Source of the DNA: UBA5239 sp040391785
GTDB taxonomy: Bacteria; Verrucomicrobiota; Lentisphaeria; Victivallales; Victivallaceae
Assembly: GCA_040391785.1 (NCBI GenBank)
Contig: JBEBXH010000012.1
Span: 1-64,000 of the forward strand
Direction of reading: 5' to 3'
DNA: 64,000 bases
Below, one piece after another: positions 52,151 through 60,314 of the stretch; the first letter of the stretch is position 1, and every line of letters begins with the position of its first letter. The notes below the pieces were generated by a model, which saw only the letters and a list, made by a program, of their open reading frames with translations, was not told the DNA's origin and ran no database searches. The translations under genes were made by a program, and so were the position numbers.

Positions 52151-52810
52151 ATGAGCAGTTTAGATTTCGAGCAGATACCGGAGTTCGGCCCCGTCGCCAA
52201 TCTGGGAATTCCGGGGCAGTCGACAGCGGAAATCTTCGCGTCGCAGGCGCAGAAAGCAGTGGACCTGAAGCCCGACCTGACGATTATTCTGGCCGGAACC
52301 AACGATATGCTGAATTCCTCCAAACTTTCGTCATTCGAGAAATACGAAAAGGACCTGCGCAAGCTGGTCGATACGATACTGGCCGGCGGCAGCAATGTCA
52401 TGCTGCTCAACCTGCCGCCCTGCTCGGAAACGCTGCTTTTGACGCGGCACCGCCGGGAAGTCTTCGGCGATGATTCGCCGGGCGAACGCATCAAAAAGGC
52501 CAATGAAATCATCGCCCGGCTCGCCGCCGAAAAAGGCCTGCCGCTGGTTGACTTCAACAGTGCTTTTGACCCGGATTCACTGGATGCAGCCACCTCATTT
52601 CTGCGCAACCCCGCCAACAGCCAGGTTGACGACGGCGTCCACCCGACCGCAGACGGTTATGCGGCACTGGCGCGATTGATCGCGGACAAAATCGCGGTCG
52701 ACAACCTGCTTCATGCCAGAGTCGTTTGCGTGGGGGACAGCATCACGTTCGGGGCCGGTGTGCAGAAGGGGGAAAACTATCCGTTTCAGCTGGGTAAATT
52801 GCTTTATTAA
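52151..52810 (+). CDS. SGNH/GDSL-like hydrolase with catalytic blocks in permuted order
   Basis: A 219-residue cytoplasmic protein with the conserved SGNH esterase motifs in an unusual order. Block II (NLGIPGQST, residues 17-25) and block III (AGTND, Asn51) come first. Block V (DGVHP, Asp161 and His164) follows. Block I, the nucleophile GDSIT (Ser197), comes last, and the chain ends 22 residues after it at QLGKLLY. Normal family members have block I at the N-terminus. The ATG at 52151 was chosen because TTGGAG is 7 bases upstream; starting at 52115 adds 12 residues without block I. It is either a circular permutation or a remnant of a tandem two-domain protein. Confidence 0.75.
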   Translation: MSSLDFEQIPEFGPVANLGIPGQSTAEIFASQAQKAVDLKPDLTIILAGTNDMLNSSKLSSFEKYEKDLRKLVDTILAGGSNVMLLNLPPCSETLLLTRHRREVFGDDSPGERIKKANEIIARLAAEKGLPLVDFNSAFDPDSLDAATSFLRNPANSQVDDGVHPTADGYAALARLIADKIAVDNLLHARVVCVGDSITFGAGVQKGENYPFQLGKLLY

Positions 52811-55353
52811 CGGGCGATCAGGTACAACGCGCTGCGGAGTCCGTCGAACTCGCCGCCGTTTTCCCAGACGATCCGGAGTGTGTTGATGCCGGGGCGACAA
52901 TACGAAGCGACTTCGCAGGTCAGGTTGAACACATCGTAAACGAACTCGCGTTTCAGTTTTTTCAGCTCGATTTCGCGGTCATTGATGAACATCCGGCACG
53001 GTCCGCTCAGCGTATCGCCCTCCAGAACAAGCGATAACGAATTGAATGAATCGAGCGTGAAGTCCGCGGCGAATTCCGCCCGCAGCGGATACTCCGATGG
53101 CCGCGGCGCGGTCTGGTCGAAAATCGGGCGCGGCTGCTTGACCATATGCCGCAATTCCGTCCCCGTCAGGTCGCGCAGCAGCGTAAACGGATGATCCTTG
53201 AAATTGCGATCACCGAGGGAGATATCCCAGCGGTGAAATTCAGCGACGCAATCGATGCCCGGCGGCGAGAAATCCCACTGCGGCTCCGTTTCAAACGGAT
53301 ATTCGCGGGGAACAAGATTTGTCGGCGGGCAGTACGGCGGCGCGGCAACCGGCTCCCGCCGGAACTCGATGACCGCCGCGTCGAAGCCCCCGCAAACGCA
53401 GCTCATCGAAGTCATGTCTGCGTAAGTATCATGTTCCGCATCATACACATAAGCATACGGATACTGCTCATTGCGCCGCAGTTTCAGCGTTGCCGGTTCG
53501 GGGAAATTGTTGAAAATATAGATCAGGATACCGTCGGGCGTTTCCTTGACCAAGGTGTATTGTTCGCGCAAATTCTCCGCCTCCAGAACCGTGAGCCCGG
53601 CGCACTGCGGCAGGGATTCGCGATTCAGGATTCCGCACGCTTTCAACTCATTGACACGGGCCAGAATCGCCGGGTCGAGAAATCCGTTGGTTTCAGTCAG
53701 ATGAATCACGGTATTGTATTGCTGGCAGCCGCAAACCAGCTTGCCGCCGCCGATCACCCCTTGCTTGAGCGAGGTTTCATCGACAATGTCAAACTGTACC
53801 TGACTCCGCAGCAGCTTCTGGACGATGTTGAACAGCTTTTCCCGGATGGCTTCGGCGGCGGTACGCTCCGCCGGGCACAGGCTCCGCATGGCGCTCAGCG
53901 GCAGCAGCACCCCGACATGGTTCAGCGAGCGCGCTTCGCCGAGCTTGCCGCCGACCCGCCGCGCATACTGAGCGAAGTCCGGGAAACGGTCGAAGTCCTG
54001 CGACTGAAAGAAGAACGATTTCCCCGCATCGTATTTGCGGTAACCATCCACCGAATAGAAAAAGCCGTGCGGCACCAGAAAATTCACGCCGAGCGAAAAC
54101 AGCCAGTTGGCGATTTTCTTCATACCGTCCGTATCGAAGTTGAACGGATTGCAGCCGAAGCATTCGCTGAGGACCTTTTTCCGGCCCTGCCGCAGCGCTG
54201 CGGACGACACCAGCTTGCCGCCGAGGTTCAGCGAGAAAAAATCGCCGTTGGGAATATGGCTGGTGATATGGTCGAAGCCGGGCACGGCGAAATATTTCTG
54301 CAGGTCGCAAGTATCGACCATGGCCAGCGGGTCCTCCTCACTGATCAGGTGTCCGCACAAAGCAAGCGAATGTTCGCGGCACCAGGACTCCACGGTTTGG
54401 AAAAAATTGTGCTCGAAAAGATGATGCACCGTGGCCCAGTAATCCCGCCGTACCTTCCGCGCCTGCGCGGAACTCGAACGGAACAGGCTATGATAGCTGC
54501 CTGCCAACGCATAACCGTGCAGCTTCGCGAAGGTTTCTTCGAAGCGGCCGGTCCACGGCATGTCGCCGCCGGGGCTGGTTTCGTCGGTGAAAATACCGGG
54601 AATCACCTTGCCGAATTCATCGCCGCAGTATTCGCGGTATTTCTCATGGGTGGATTCCAGAAACAGCTTCACACAATCGGGGTTCAGATTGTCCGGCAGC
54701 AGGCCGTATTTTTCATCGGTCAGGACCGTTTCGGCGGTAGTGATGCAGACGCGGTATTCGGGGCCGGGCAGTTGGAGGTCGATATGCAGCCGGGGATTGA
54801 AGGTTTCGGCCCGGTAATGGTCATAAGTGATTTTGTCGCAAAGCTGGATATAATAGGCATTGTGCCACGGCGACATGAAGTAGTCGGGGCGGATGATGCC
54901 GACATGCTCGGTGACATCTGTACACTCGATCACCGTGCCACCCGCATCACAGCGCAGCATGACGGCCTCCAGCAGCCTGCCGGTACCGGCATCCCCGGAA
55001 ATCCGGTTATCCCCGCCGGGCAGAAATTCATAAAATTTCAACGATCGCGCCGCGTACTCCGGATGCTCGAAAAAGACCTTGCCGCCCGCGGCTCCCGATG
55101 GAAACGGGTCCTCGTCGTACAGCCAGGCCTTGAGCTCCTGCTTCCCGGCCTCGTCCACGATGACCCGGACCATGTCGAACCACTCCTTCGAACCGTACGG
55201 CGTGCGGAGGCCGGCACGTGCGTGCATAAAGAAGCCGCCGGCGCCGCATTGTTTCATCAGTCTGATCTGACGGCGCAGCTCCGGCTCCTCCAACTTGTGG
55301 TTGAGGAACCAGAATGGCGCCGGCCGGTAATCGTTGTCTGTAAAATGACTCAT
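52807..55353 (-). CDS. Large glycoside hydrolase, GH106-like
   Basis: An 848-residue cytoplasmic protein without signal peptide. It begins with RPAPFWFLNHKLEEPELRRQIRLMKQCGAGGFFMHARAGL, a barrel opening typical of the GH106/GH2-related rhamnosidase-like group, and continues with AWLYDEDPFPSGAAGG, PGIFTDET and LSECFGCNPFNFDTDG with candidate catalytic acids. The C-terminal 200 residues are beta-rich with a galactose-binding-like domain. The family call is by motif memory and the sugar is uncertain. It is transcribed divergently from the LacI gene, and a copy of the same operator covers its promoter. Its stop overlaps the SGNH stop. Confidence 0.6.
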   Translation of the reverse strand: MSHFTDNDYRPAPFWFLNHKLEEPELRRQIRLMKQCGAGGFFMHARAGLRTPYGSKEWFDMVRVIVDEAGKQELKAWLYDEDPFPSGAAGGKVFFEHPEYAARSLKFYEFLPGGDNRISGDAGTGRLLEAVMLRCDAGGTVIECTDVTEHVGIIRPDYFMSPWHNAYYIQLCDKITYDHYRAETFNPRLHIDLQLPGPEYRVCITTAETVLTDEKYGLLPDNLNPDCVKLFLESTHEKYREYCGDEFGKVIPGIFTDETSPGGDMPWTGRFEETFAKLHGYALAGSYHSLFRSSSAQARKVRRDYWATVHHLFEHNFFQTVESWCREHSLALCGHLISEEDPLAMVDTCDLQKYFAVPGFDHITSHIPNGDFFSLNLGGKLVSSAALRQGRKKVLSECFGCNPFNFDTDGMKKIANWLFSLGVNFLVPHGFFYSVDGYRKYDAGKSFFFQSQDFDRFPDFAQYARRVGGKLGEARSLNHVGVLLPLSAMRSLCPAERTAAEAIREKLFNIVQKLLRSQVQFDIVDETSLKQGVIGGGKLVCGCQQYNTVIHLTETNGFLDPAILARVNELKACGILNRESLPQCAGLTVLEAENLREQYTLVKETPDGILIYIFNNFPEPATLKLRRNEQYPYAYVYDAEHDTYADMTSMSCVCGGFDAAVIEFRREPVAAPPYCPPTNLVPREYPFETEPQWDFSPPGIDCVAEFHRWDISLGDRNFKDHPFTLLRDLTGTELRHMVKQPRPIFDQTAPRPSEYPLRAEFAADFTLDSFNSLSLVLEGDTLSGPCRMFINDREIELKKLKREFVYDVFNLTCEVASYCRPGINTLRIVWENGGEFDGLRSALYLIAR

Positions 55354-55369
55354 TATACCATTAAATTAC

Positions 55370-55383
55370 TGTAACTTGTTACA
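55370..55383. promoter_or_regulatory. LacI operator at the GH106-like gene
   Basis: TGTAACTTGTTACA is a palindrome apart from its two central bases. It lies just downstream of the minus-strand -10 box and 17 bases from the GH106-like start codon. The plus-strand copy at 55648 has the same sequence in the other orientation, with shared flanking bases (19 positions in all). Confidence 0.82.
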
Positions 55384-55386
55384 TTA

Positions 55387-55414
55387 AATATATCCACTCC
55401 CCGGGCATTGTCAA
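55387..55414 (-). promoter_or_regulatory. Promoter of the GH106-like gene
   Basis: On the minus strand: TTGACA (55414-55409), 16 bases, TATATT (55392-55387). Confidence 0.75.
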
Positions 55415-55464
55415 TAGGTGAAGCGGAAAATCGGTGGAAAATATTTTTCGGAATCTTGGATTTT

Positions 55465-55555
55465 CATAGGACTTATAGGACTTATAGGAGGCGGCTTGTA
55501 AGCTCAAAAAATAGTTTCCTATTCGTCCTATTGGTCCTATGTGTCCTATTTCCCT
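55465..55555. repeat. Inverted repeat of 9-nt tandem units (ATAGGACNN)
   Basis: The left arm carries three units (ATAGGACTT, ATAGGACTT, ATAGGAGGC). The right arm carries four units in reverse complement (ATAGGACAC, ATAGGACCA, ATAGGACGA, ATAGGAAAC). Pairing can slip by one unit because only the first seven bases are fixed. It has the same period and the same central GGA as the element at 4101-4191. Confidence 0.8.
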
Positions 55556-55607
55556 TATCTTCCAAACCCGGGGATCAGATTTTTCGTCGAAAATCGCCAT
55601 GGGGTAC

Positions 55608-55636
55608 TTGACAAAGCTGCAATCTACCTGTATAAT
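55608..55636 (+). promoter_or_regulatory. Promoter of the LacI-pseudopilin-DUF4838 operon
   Basis: TTGACA (55608-55613), exactly 17 bases, TATAAT (55631-55636): a perfect sigma-70 consensus. Confidence 0.9.
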
Positions 55637-55647
55637 TTATAACAAAA

Positions 55648-55661
55648 TGCAACAAGTTACA
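55648..55661. promoter_or_regulatory. LacI operator at its own promoter
   Basis: TGCAACAAGTTACA differs from the copy at 55370 by one base and lies over or just after the expected transcription start. Confidence 0.82.
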
Positions 55662-55678
55662 GTAATCAGGCATATACG

Positions 55679-56662
55679 ATGATCAACATGGACGATGTCG
55701 CCGTAAAGGCAAAAGTATCGAAAGCCACAGTATCGCGGGTATTGAACGGCAAAAAGCTGGTTTCACCGAATGCCCGCGAAAAGGTGTTGGCCGCCTGCCG
55801 CGAACTCGATTACAAACTGAATCACAACATTCAGGACCTGATCCTGAAAAGCCGCAACGGCGCCACCCGCAACATCGCCTTTGTCATCGTGGACAAGGAA
55901 TTCGCCGACCCCGCCTACGCGCACCTCGTCGACGGCATTTCCGAGGCGGTGAACGCGGCGCATTATCACCTGCTGCTGGTCAAGCTCACCGGCAATGAAA
56001 ACAATGTTTTCGACCTGCCCCCGATCCTGCGCGACGAACGCGTGGACGGCATCCTGCTGACCGGTGAGCTCGTGCGTAATACCGTGGAACTGGTGAAAAA
56101 GCTCGATTCCAAATGCGTGGTCATGGGTAATTACAGCGAACGGCTGCTGAGCGGGCTCGGCAGTGTCCAGAACAAGGTGGAAAACCAGATTTACAGCCTG
56201 ATCGACGATCTGGCGAAAGCCGGGAAAAAGCGGATCGCGTTCGTCGAAGAATGCCCTGACAACTTCGTTTCGGCGAAACTTTTTGCCGCTTACCGCGAAG
56301 GGCTGGCCGAGCACGGACTGAAGTACGACCGCAACATCTGTTACTTCGGCAACGGCCCCTTCAGCGGCATGTTCGATGCACTGCTCCCGCTCATGCGCGA
56401 GGATACGCTGCCGTTTGACAGCATGATCTGCCCGGATATCCGTATCGCGCGTGAAGTCAGCCATCTGTTGTTCGGTCATTTCGGTCTGAAGCAGCCGGTC
56501 AATGTCATGCTCGGCACTTTCCGCCAGTTCGGATATTTCAAGCTACCGGTGCCGACGGTTTTCGCCGATGCGAACATCCGTAATTACTGTTCCAGCGCCT
56601 TGGAACATTTGATTAACCAGATTGAAAAACAGGAAACCCCGCGGACCATATTGATCGACTGA
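55679..56662 (+). CDS. LacI family transcriptional regulator
   Basis: A 327-residue LacI-family repressor with helix-turn-helix MDDVAVKAKVSKATVSRVLN and an effector domain (NIAFVIVDKEF, VDGILLTGEL, KRIAFVEECPDN, NVMLGTFRQFGYFKLP). It heads an operon of pseudopilin, DUF4838, CBM and DUF4838 genes and faces the GH106-like gene. Matching operator copies at both promoters suggest it represses both units. The inducer is probably a sugar released from the polymer attacked by these proteins. The ATG at 55679 begins in-frame with the usual family opening. Confidence 0.95.
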   Translation: MINMDDVAVKAKVSKATVSRVLNGKKLVSPNAREKVLAACRELDYKLNHNIQDLILKSRNGATRNIAFVIVDKEFADPAYAHLVDGISEAVNAAHYHLLLVKLTGNENNVFDLPPILRDERVDGILLTGELVRNTVELVKKLDSKCVVMGNYSERLLSGLGSVQNKVENQIYSLIDDLAKAGKKRIAFVEECPDNFVSAKLFAAYREGLAEHGLKYDRNICYFGNGPFSGMFDALLPLMREDTLPFDSMICPDIRIAREVSHLLFGHFGLKQPVNVMLGTFRQFGYFKLPVPTVFADANIRNYCSSALEHLINQIEKQETPRTILID

Positions 56663-56699
56663 TTTTTTATAAACGCTTAATGAGATAAGGAAAAAAGTT

Positions 56700-57395
56700 A
56701 TGAAGGAACAGAAATTTACGCTTATCGAGCTGCTTGTGGTGATCGCGATTATTGCCATCCTCGCGGCAATGCTGCTGCCGGCGTTGAACAGCGCCAGAGA
56801 GGCCGCGCGCAAAACCTACTGCATAAACACCCTGAAGCAGACCGGGACATTCACCCACATGTACCGCAATGACAACGACGATTTCGTCGCCCCGCACTAT
56901 GGGCGGTTCACCTATGAATTGGGTGTTCTCTATAACAATGCCCGTGTCGATACCGCCGCCACGCCGCGTCTGTTCGATAAATTCTGGTTTTGCCCGAGCA
57001 ATGCCCGCCCGAATGCTCAGCTTGTTACGACAAATGGAGCCGTCGACAACAACCGGGCCGGCTATTTGATCAATCACACCATGTATCAGGTCAAGGGAGC
57101 CGATACCAGTACCGTCGCGGCGGGAATACATGGCATCAAAGCCAAGGATATCAGCAAGCCTGAGCACAAAGTTTTTGTTGTCGAAGCCGACAATGCGGCT
57201 AAAACAACAATCTGGTCGCTTAACAGCATGAAGCTCGGCGACTGGCCGAATTATTGGTACTCCATGCATGGCAACAAGGGGAACTTCCTCTTCTTCGGCG
57301 GCCACGTGGGCTCCTATTCGAAATCCGAACCGATTTATGGTACTTCCGCGTCGATGGATACCAAAAGAATCTGGAACTCCTGGGAAACCTGGTAA
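56700..57395 (+). CDS. Pseudopilin-like protein with H-X9-GG variant
   Basis: A 231-residue pseudopilin starting MKEQKFTLIELLVV. The residue before FTLIE is Lys, not Gly. The C-terminal processing-type motif reads His-GNKGNFLFF-GlyGly, so the usual Asp of H-X9-DG is replaced by Gly. The head ends with KRIWNSWETW. It follows the LacI gene by 37 bases and precedes secreted glycan-active genes. It is the third such protein in the window. Confidence 0.87.
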   Translation: MKEQKFTLIELLVVIAIIAILAAMLLPALNSAREAARKTYCINTLKQTGTFTHMYRNDNDDFVAPHYGRFTYELGVLYNNARVDTAATPRLFDKFWFCPSNARPNAQLVTTNGAVDNNRAGYLINHTMYQVKGADTSTVAAGIHGIKAKDISKPEHKVFVVEADNAAKTTIWSLNSMKLGDWPNYWYSMHGNKGNFLFFGGHVGSYSKSEPIYGTSASMDTKRIWNSWETW

Positions 57396-57418
57396 CATTA
57401 AAAATTAAGAGAAGAATG

Positions 57419-59344
57419 ATGAAGTATTTGTTGAGTATATTGATGTCAGGAATAGCGCTGCTGGCCGGGGCCGCGGAATCCGGGTTTGCGCTGGTGGAAA
57501 ACGGCACGGCGCAGACGGCGATCGTCCTGCCCGCCCGCGCCAAAAAGGTTGAAAAATACGCGGCCGAGGAGCTGCAGAAACATATTGCGCTGATCACCGG
57601 CTGTGAACTGAGCATCGTGCGCGAGAACAAGCCGGAAGGGAACTTCCGGAATCTGATTTATCTCGGCGACACCGAGGCGACCCGGAAGCTGGGCATCGAC
57701 GTCACCACCCAGCCGAACAACAGTACGTTTCAGAAAATCACCGACAATGCGATATACCTCTTCGGGCTGGACGGCGGCGGCGCACCGCCGATGGAAGACA
57801 ACACCCCGATGGGGACGCTGTTTGCGGTTTACGACTTCCTGAACCAGCAGTTCGGCGTCCGCTGGCTGTGGCCCGGCGAGGCCGGCATTTACGCGCCGAA
57901 AAGCCCCACCGTCTACAGCGGCGCGCCGCGCGAAATCATCAAAACCCAGAAGCTGCTCCACACCCGGCTGCGGGATAACAGCGGGCTCGGCAACTACAAA
58001 AAAGTACTGTCGGAGGAAGATTACCGGCGCGCGCTTTTTGAGCGCCAGCAGTGGATGCGGCGGCATCAGTTTGCGCGCGGCACTTCGTTCGAATACGGGC
58101 ACGGTTTCGAGAAATACTGGTCGCGTTTCAATGAGAGCCATCCGGAGTTTTTCGCCATGCGTTCCAATGGCGAGCGGACGCCCTTTGACATGAAGCGCGT
58201 GGACCTGGTCCAGATGTGCGTTTCCAACGAAGGTTTCCGCAAGCAGGTGATCGAGGACTGGATGACCGGCAAACAGTCCTACAAAGGGCCGTTCATCAAC
58301 AGCGCGGAAAACGACAAGGTCGTGGGCGACGAGTGGTGTTTCTGCGAGAACTGCCGCGCCTGGGATCCGCCGTCCATGCGCATGACCGCCGAGCAATATC
58401 TCAAGATCAAGGCCGCCGACCCGGTGCCGAATATCCTGTCGGACCGTTATTCCCGCTTCATGCTGGAGCTGCAGAAGGAAGCCGCCAAACATAAGGAAAA
58501 TCCGATCGTGCTGGGCTACGCGTACTCTGGTTACAGCAAACCGCCGGTCGAGGCGAAACTGAATGAAAACATCATCGTCGCCATCGTGCCCCGCGAATAC
58601 TATCCGCTGGAGCCCGAAGCCCGCCGTATCATGCTCAACCAGTGGGACGGCTGGCGCAAAACCGGCGCGCGCCTTTACCTGCGGCCGAATTACCTGCTGG
58701 CCGGTTATACGTTCCCGTTCATTTTTGCGCGTCAGTTCGGCGAGGATTATAAATACTGCTACGAAAACGGCATGGTCGGCACCGACTTCGACAGCCTGAC
58801 CGGCCAGTTCGGTGTGCAGGGCCCGAACCTCTACATGGTGGCGCGCCTCACCGACAAACCGGAAATGAGCGTGGACGAGGTACTGGCGGAGTATTATGAC
58901 TCGTTTGGCGCAGCCTCGCCGCATGTCCGCGAATATTTCGAAATGTGGGAAGCGCTCACCAGCAAATGCGACCAGGCGTTCGGACGCAAAAACAACAAGG
59001 GCGGCTGGAACAAAATGGGCTTCCACGGACACCAGATTTACAGCATGGCCGATGTGGCAAAGGGCGAGCAAATCATGGCCAAAGCCCGGGAAGCCGTCAA
59101 GGACAATCCCGCGGACGCCGCCCGCGTGGAATTCCTGCTGAAGGGGTTGAAACACACCCGGATGACGCTTGAAACCATGCTGGCTTATCACGAATGGCAC
59201 ACGAATTACAACCAGGCGAACAAGGACGCGTTTGAAAATTCGTTCAAGGCGCTGGAGGAATACCGTCAAACCATCAGGCACGACCATGTCGTCAATCTGG
59301 TGTTATTGGAAAAACTTGAAACATGGATGAGCTGGAGGAGATAA
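57419..59344 (+). CDS. Secreted DUF4838 family protein
   Basis: A 641-residue exported protein. The ATG at 57419 (a second ATG lies at 57416) begins the signal peptide (MKYLLSILMSGIALLAGAA). An alpha-glucuronidase-N/GH20b-like domain (AAEELQKHIALITGCELSIV) is followed by the DUF4838 core: GVRWLWPGEAG, SHPEFFAMRS, SAENDKVVGDEWCFCENCRAWD, with a possible metal or disulfide cysteine pair, and GTDFDSLTGQFGVQGPN. The fold is probably a barrel, but catalysis has not been shown to my knowledge. It is closely related to the gene at 60315 but lacks that protein's C-terminal domains. Confidence 0.78.
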   Translation: MKYLLSILMSGIALLAGAAESGFALVENGTAQTAIVLPARAKKVEKYAAEELQKHIALITGCELSIVRENKPEGNFRNLIYLGDTEATRKLGIDVTTQPNNSTFQKITDNAIYLFGLDGGGAPPMEDNTPMGTLFAVYDFLNQQFGVRWLWPGEAGIYAPKSPTVYSGAPREIIKTQKLLHTRLRDNSGLGNYKKVLSEEDYRRALFERQQWMRRHQFARGTSFEYGHGFEKYWSRFNESHPEFFAMRSNGERTPFDMKRVDLVQMCVSNEGFRKQVIEDWMTGKQSYKGPFINSAENDKVVGDEWCFCENCRAWDPPSMRMTAEQYLKIKAADPVPNILSDRYSRFMLELQKEAAKHKENPIVLGYAYSGYSKPPVEAKLNENIIVAIVPREYYPLEPEARRIMLNQWDGWRKTGARLYLRPNYLLAGYTFPFIFARQFGEDYKYCYENGMVGTDFDSLTGQFGVQGPNLYMVARLTDKPEMSVDEVLAEYYDSFGAASPHVREYFEMWEALTSKCDQAFGRKNNKGGWNKMGFHGHQIYSMADVAKGEQIMAKAREAVKDNPADAARVEFLLKGLKHTRMTLETMLAYHEWHTNYNQANKDAFENSFKALEEYRQTIRHDHVVNLVLLEKLETWMSWRR

Positions 59345-59347
59345 CAC

Positions 59348-60304
59348 ATGAAAAAATTTGCAGCATTGATTGTACTGGCCGCGCTGGCGGTGAACGCGGA
59401 AAACCTGGTACCGAACGGCTCCTTCGAGGAAGGCGTCAAGGACTGGCGTTATTTCTCGATGAAGGGCGAGGTGGAACTGCTGGACCGCAGCACTCAAGTG
59501 CGCGAGGGCGATGAGGCCGTCACCATGCAGATCAACTCCGCCGATACGGAAAAGCTGATTTCCGGCAAATACGGCGCGTGGGGACGCCTACACAAAGAAA
59601 TACCGGTAACGGCCGGCAAGACCTATCGCTTCAGCGCCTATGCTTACCCGGACAAAGGTTTCGACGGCCAGATGTCGGTCATGGTGATCGCCGGGGCCGG
59701 AAGCGGAACCAAACAGTCTTTCGGGCAAAGTCAGGCCTACGGCAAATGGCAGGAAATCAGCGGCGAATTTGTGCCCGTCACCGAGAAATGCATGATTTTC
59801 CTGAACGCCATGGGGAACAAGGGCGAAGTCAGTTTCGACGACGTGGAACTGGTTGAAGTCGTCCCGGATACCGCGCTTCTGAAAAACGGCAATTTCCAGC
59901 GCGGCACGGCCAGCTGGGGCTTTTCGGTACCGGATGGCAAGGTCGACGGCAAAGTGACCGCCGGAAAAGCCTTCGCCATGAAAATCCTCGAAGCTCCGGA
60001 AGCGAAACCCGCCTGGGCGCGGATTTACCAGACCGTGGAACTCCCCGCCGCCAAGAAATATGATTTCGCAGTCAAAGCCATGACCAGCGAAGACTTCACC
60101 GGCAACCTCGCGATCTGGATCAAGGACGCGAAAACCGGCGCCAATCTGCGGATCTTCAACGCCGGCCCCACCAAGGGCGAATGGAAGAAATTCAAAGGCG
60201 ATTTCACCACCTCCGTCACCGGCAAGGTCGTCGTTTATCTGAACATGACCGGCAAGAGCGGCACCGCCTCCTACAGCGAAGCCACCATCGCAGAAAAGGA
60301 ATAA
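59348..60304 (+). CDS. Secreted protein with two CBM4/9-like domains
   Basis: A 318-residue exported protein with a signal peptide (MKKFAALIVLAALAVNA). It holds two jelly-roll carbohydrate-binding-like domains. The first is residues 20-170 (ENLVPNGSFEEGVKDW, YRFSAYAYPDKGFDGQ, GEVSFDDVELVEV). The second is residues 175-318 (ALLKNGNFQRGTASWGF, YDFAVKAMTSEDFTG, GTASYSEATIAEKE). There is no catalytic domain, so it is probably a substrate-capture protein. Its ATG lies 3 bases after the DUF4838 stop, with GGAGGAG upstream. Confidence 0.82.
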   Translation: MKKFAALIVLAALAVNAENLVPNGSFEEGVKDWRYFSMKGEVELLDRSTQVREGDEAVTMQINSADTEKLISGKYGAWGRLHKEIPVTAGKTYRFSAYAYPDKGFDGQMSVMVIAGAGSGTKQSFGQSQAYGKWQEISGEFVPVTEKCMIFLNAMGNKGEVSFDDVELVEVVPDTALLKNGNFQRGTASWGFSVPDGKVDGKVTAGKAFAMKILEAPEAKPAWARIYQTVELPAAKKYDFAVKAMTSEDFTGNLAIWIKDAKTGANLRIFNAGPTKGEWKKFKGDFTTSVTGKVVVYLNMTGKSGTASYSEATIAEKE

Positions 60305-60314
60305 AAAGGGCCTT

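Larger units (their letters stand above)
55354..55678. other. Divergent control region between GH106-like and LacI genes
   Basis: This 325-base space has no gene. From left to right it holds an operator copy (55370-55383), a minus-strand promoter (55387-55414), a 9-nt-unit inverted repeat (55465-55555), a plus-strand consensus promoter (55608-55636) and a second operator copy (55648-55661). The arrangement is nearly symmetric about the repeat. Confidence 0.85.

Noticed and set aside
57254..57418. N-terminal extension of the DUF4838 protein
   Set aside because: It overlaps the end of the pseudopilin gene in another frame and would place the signal peptide internally.
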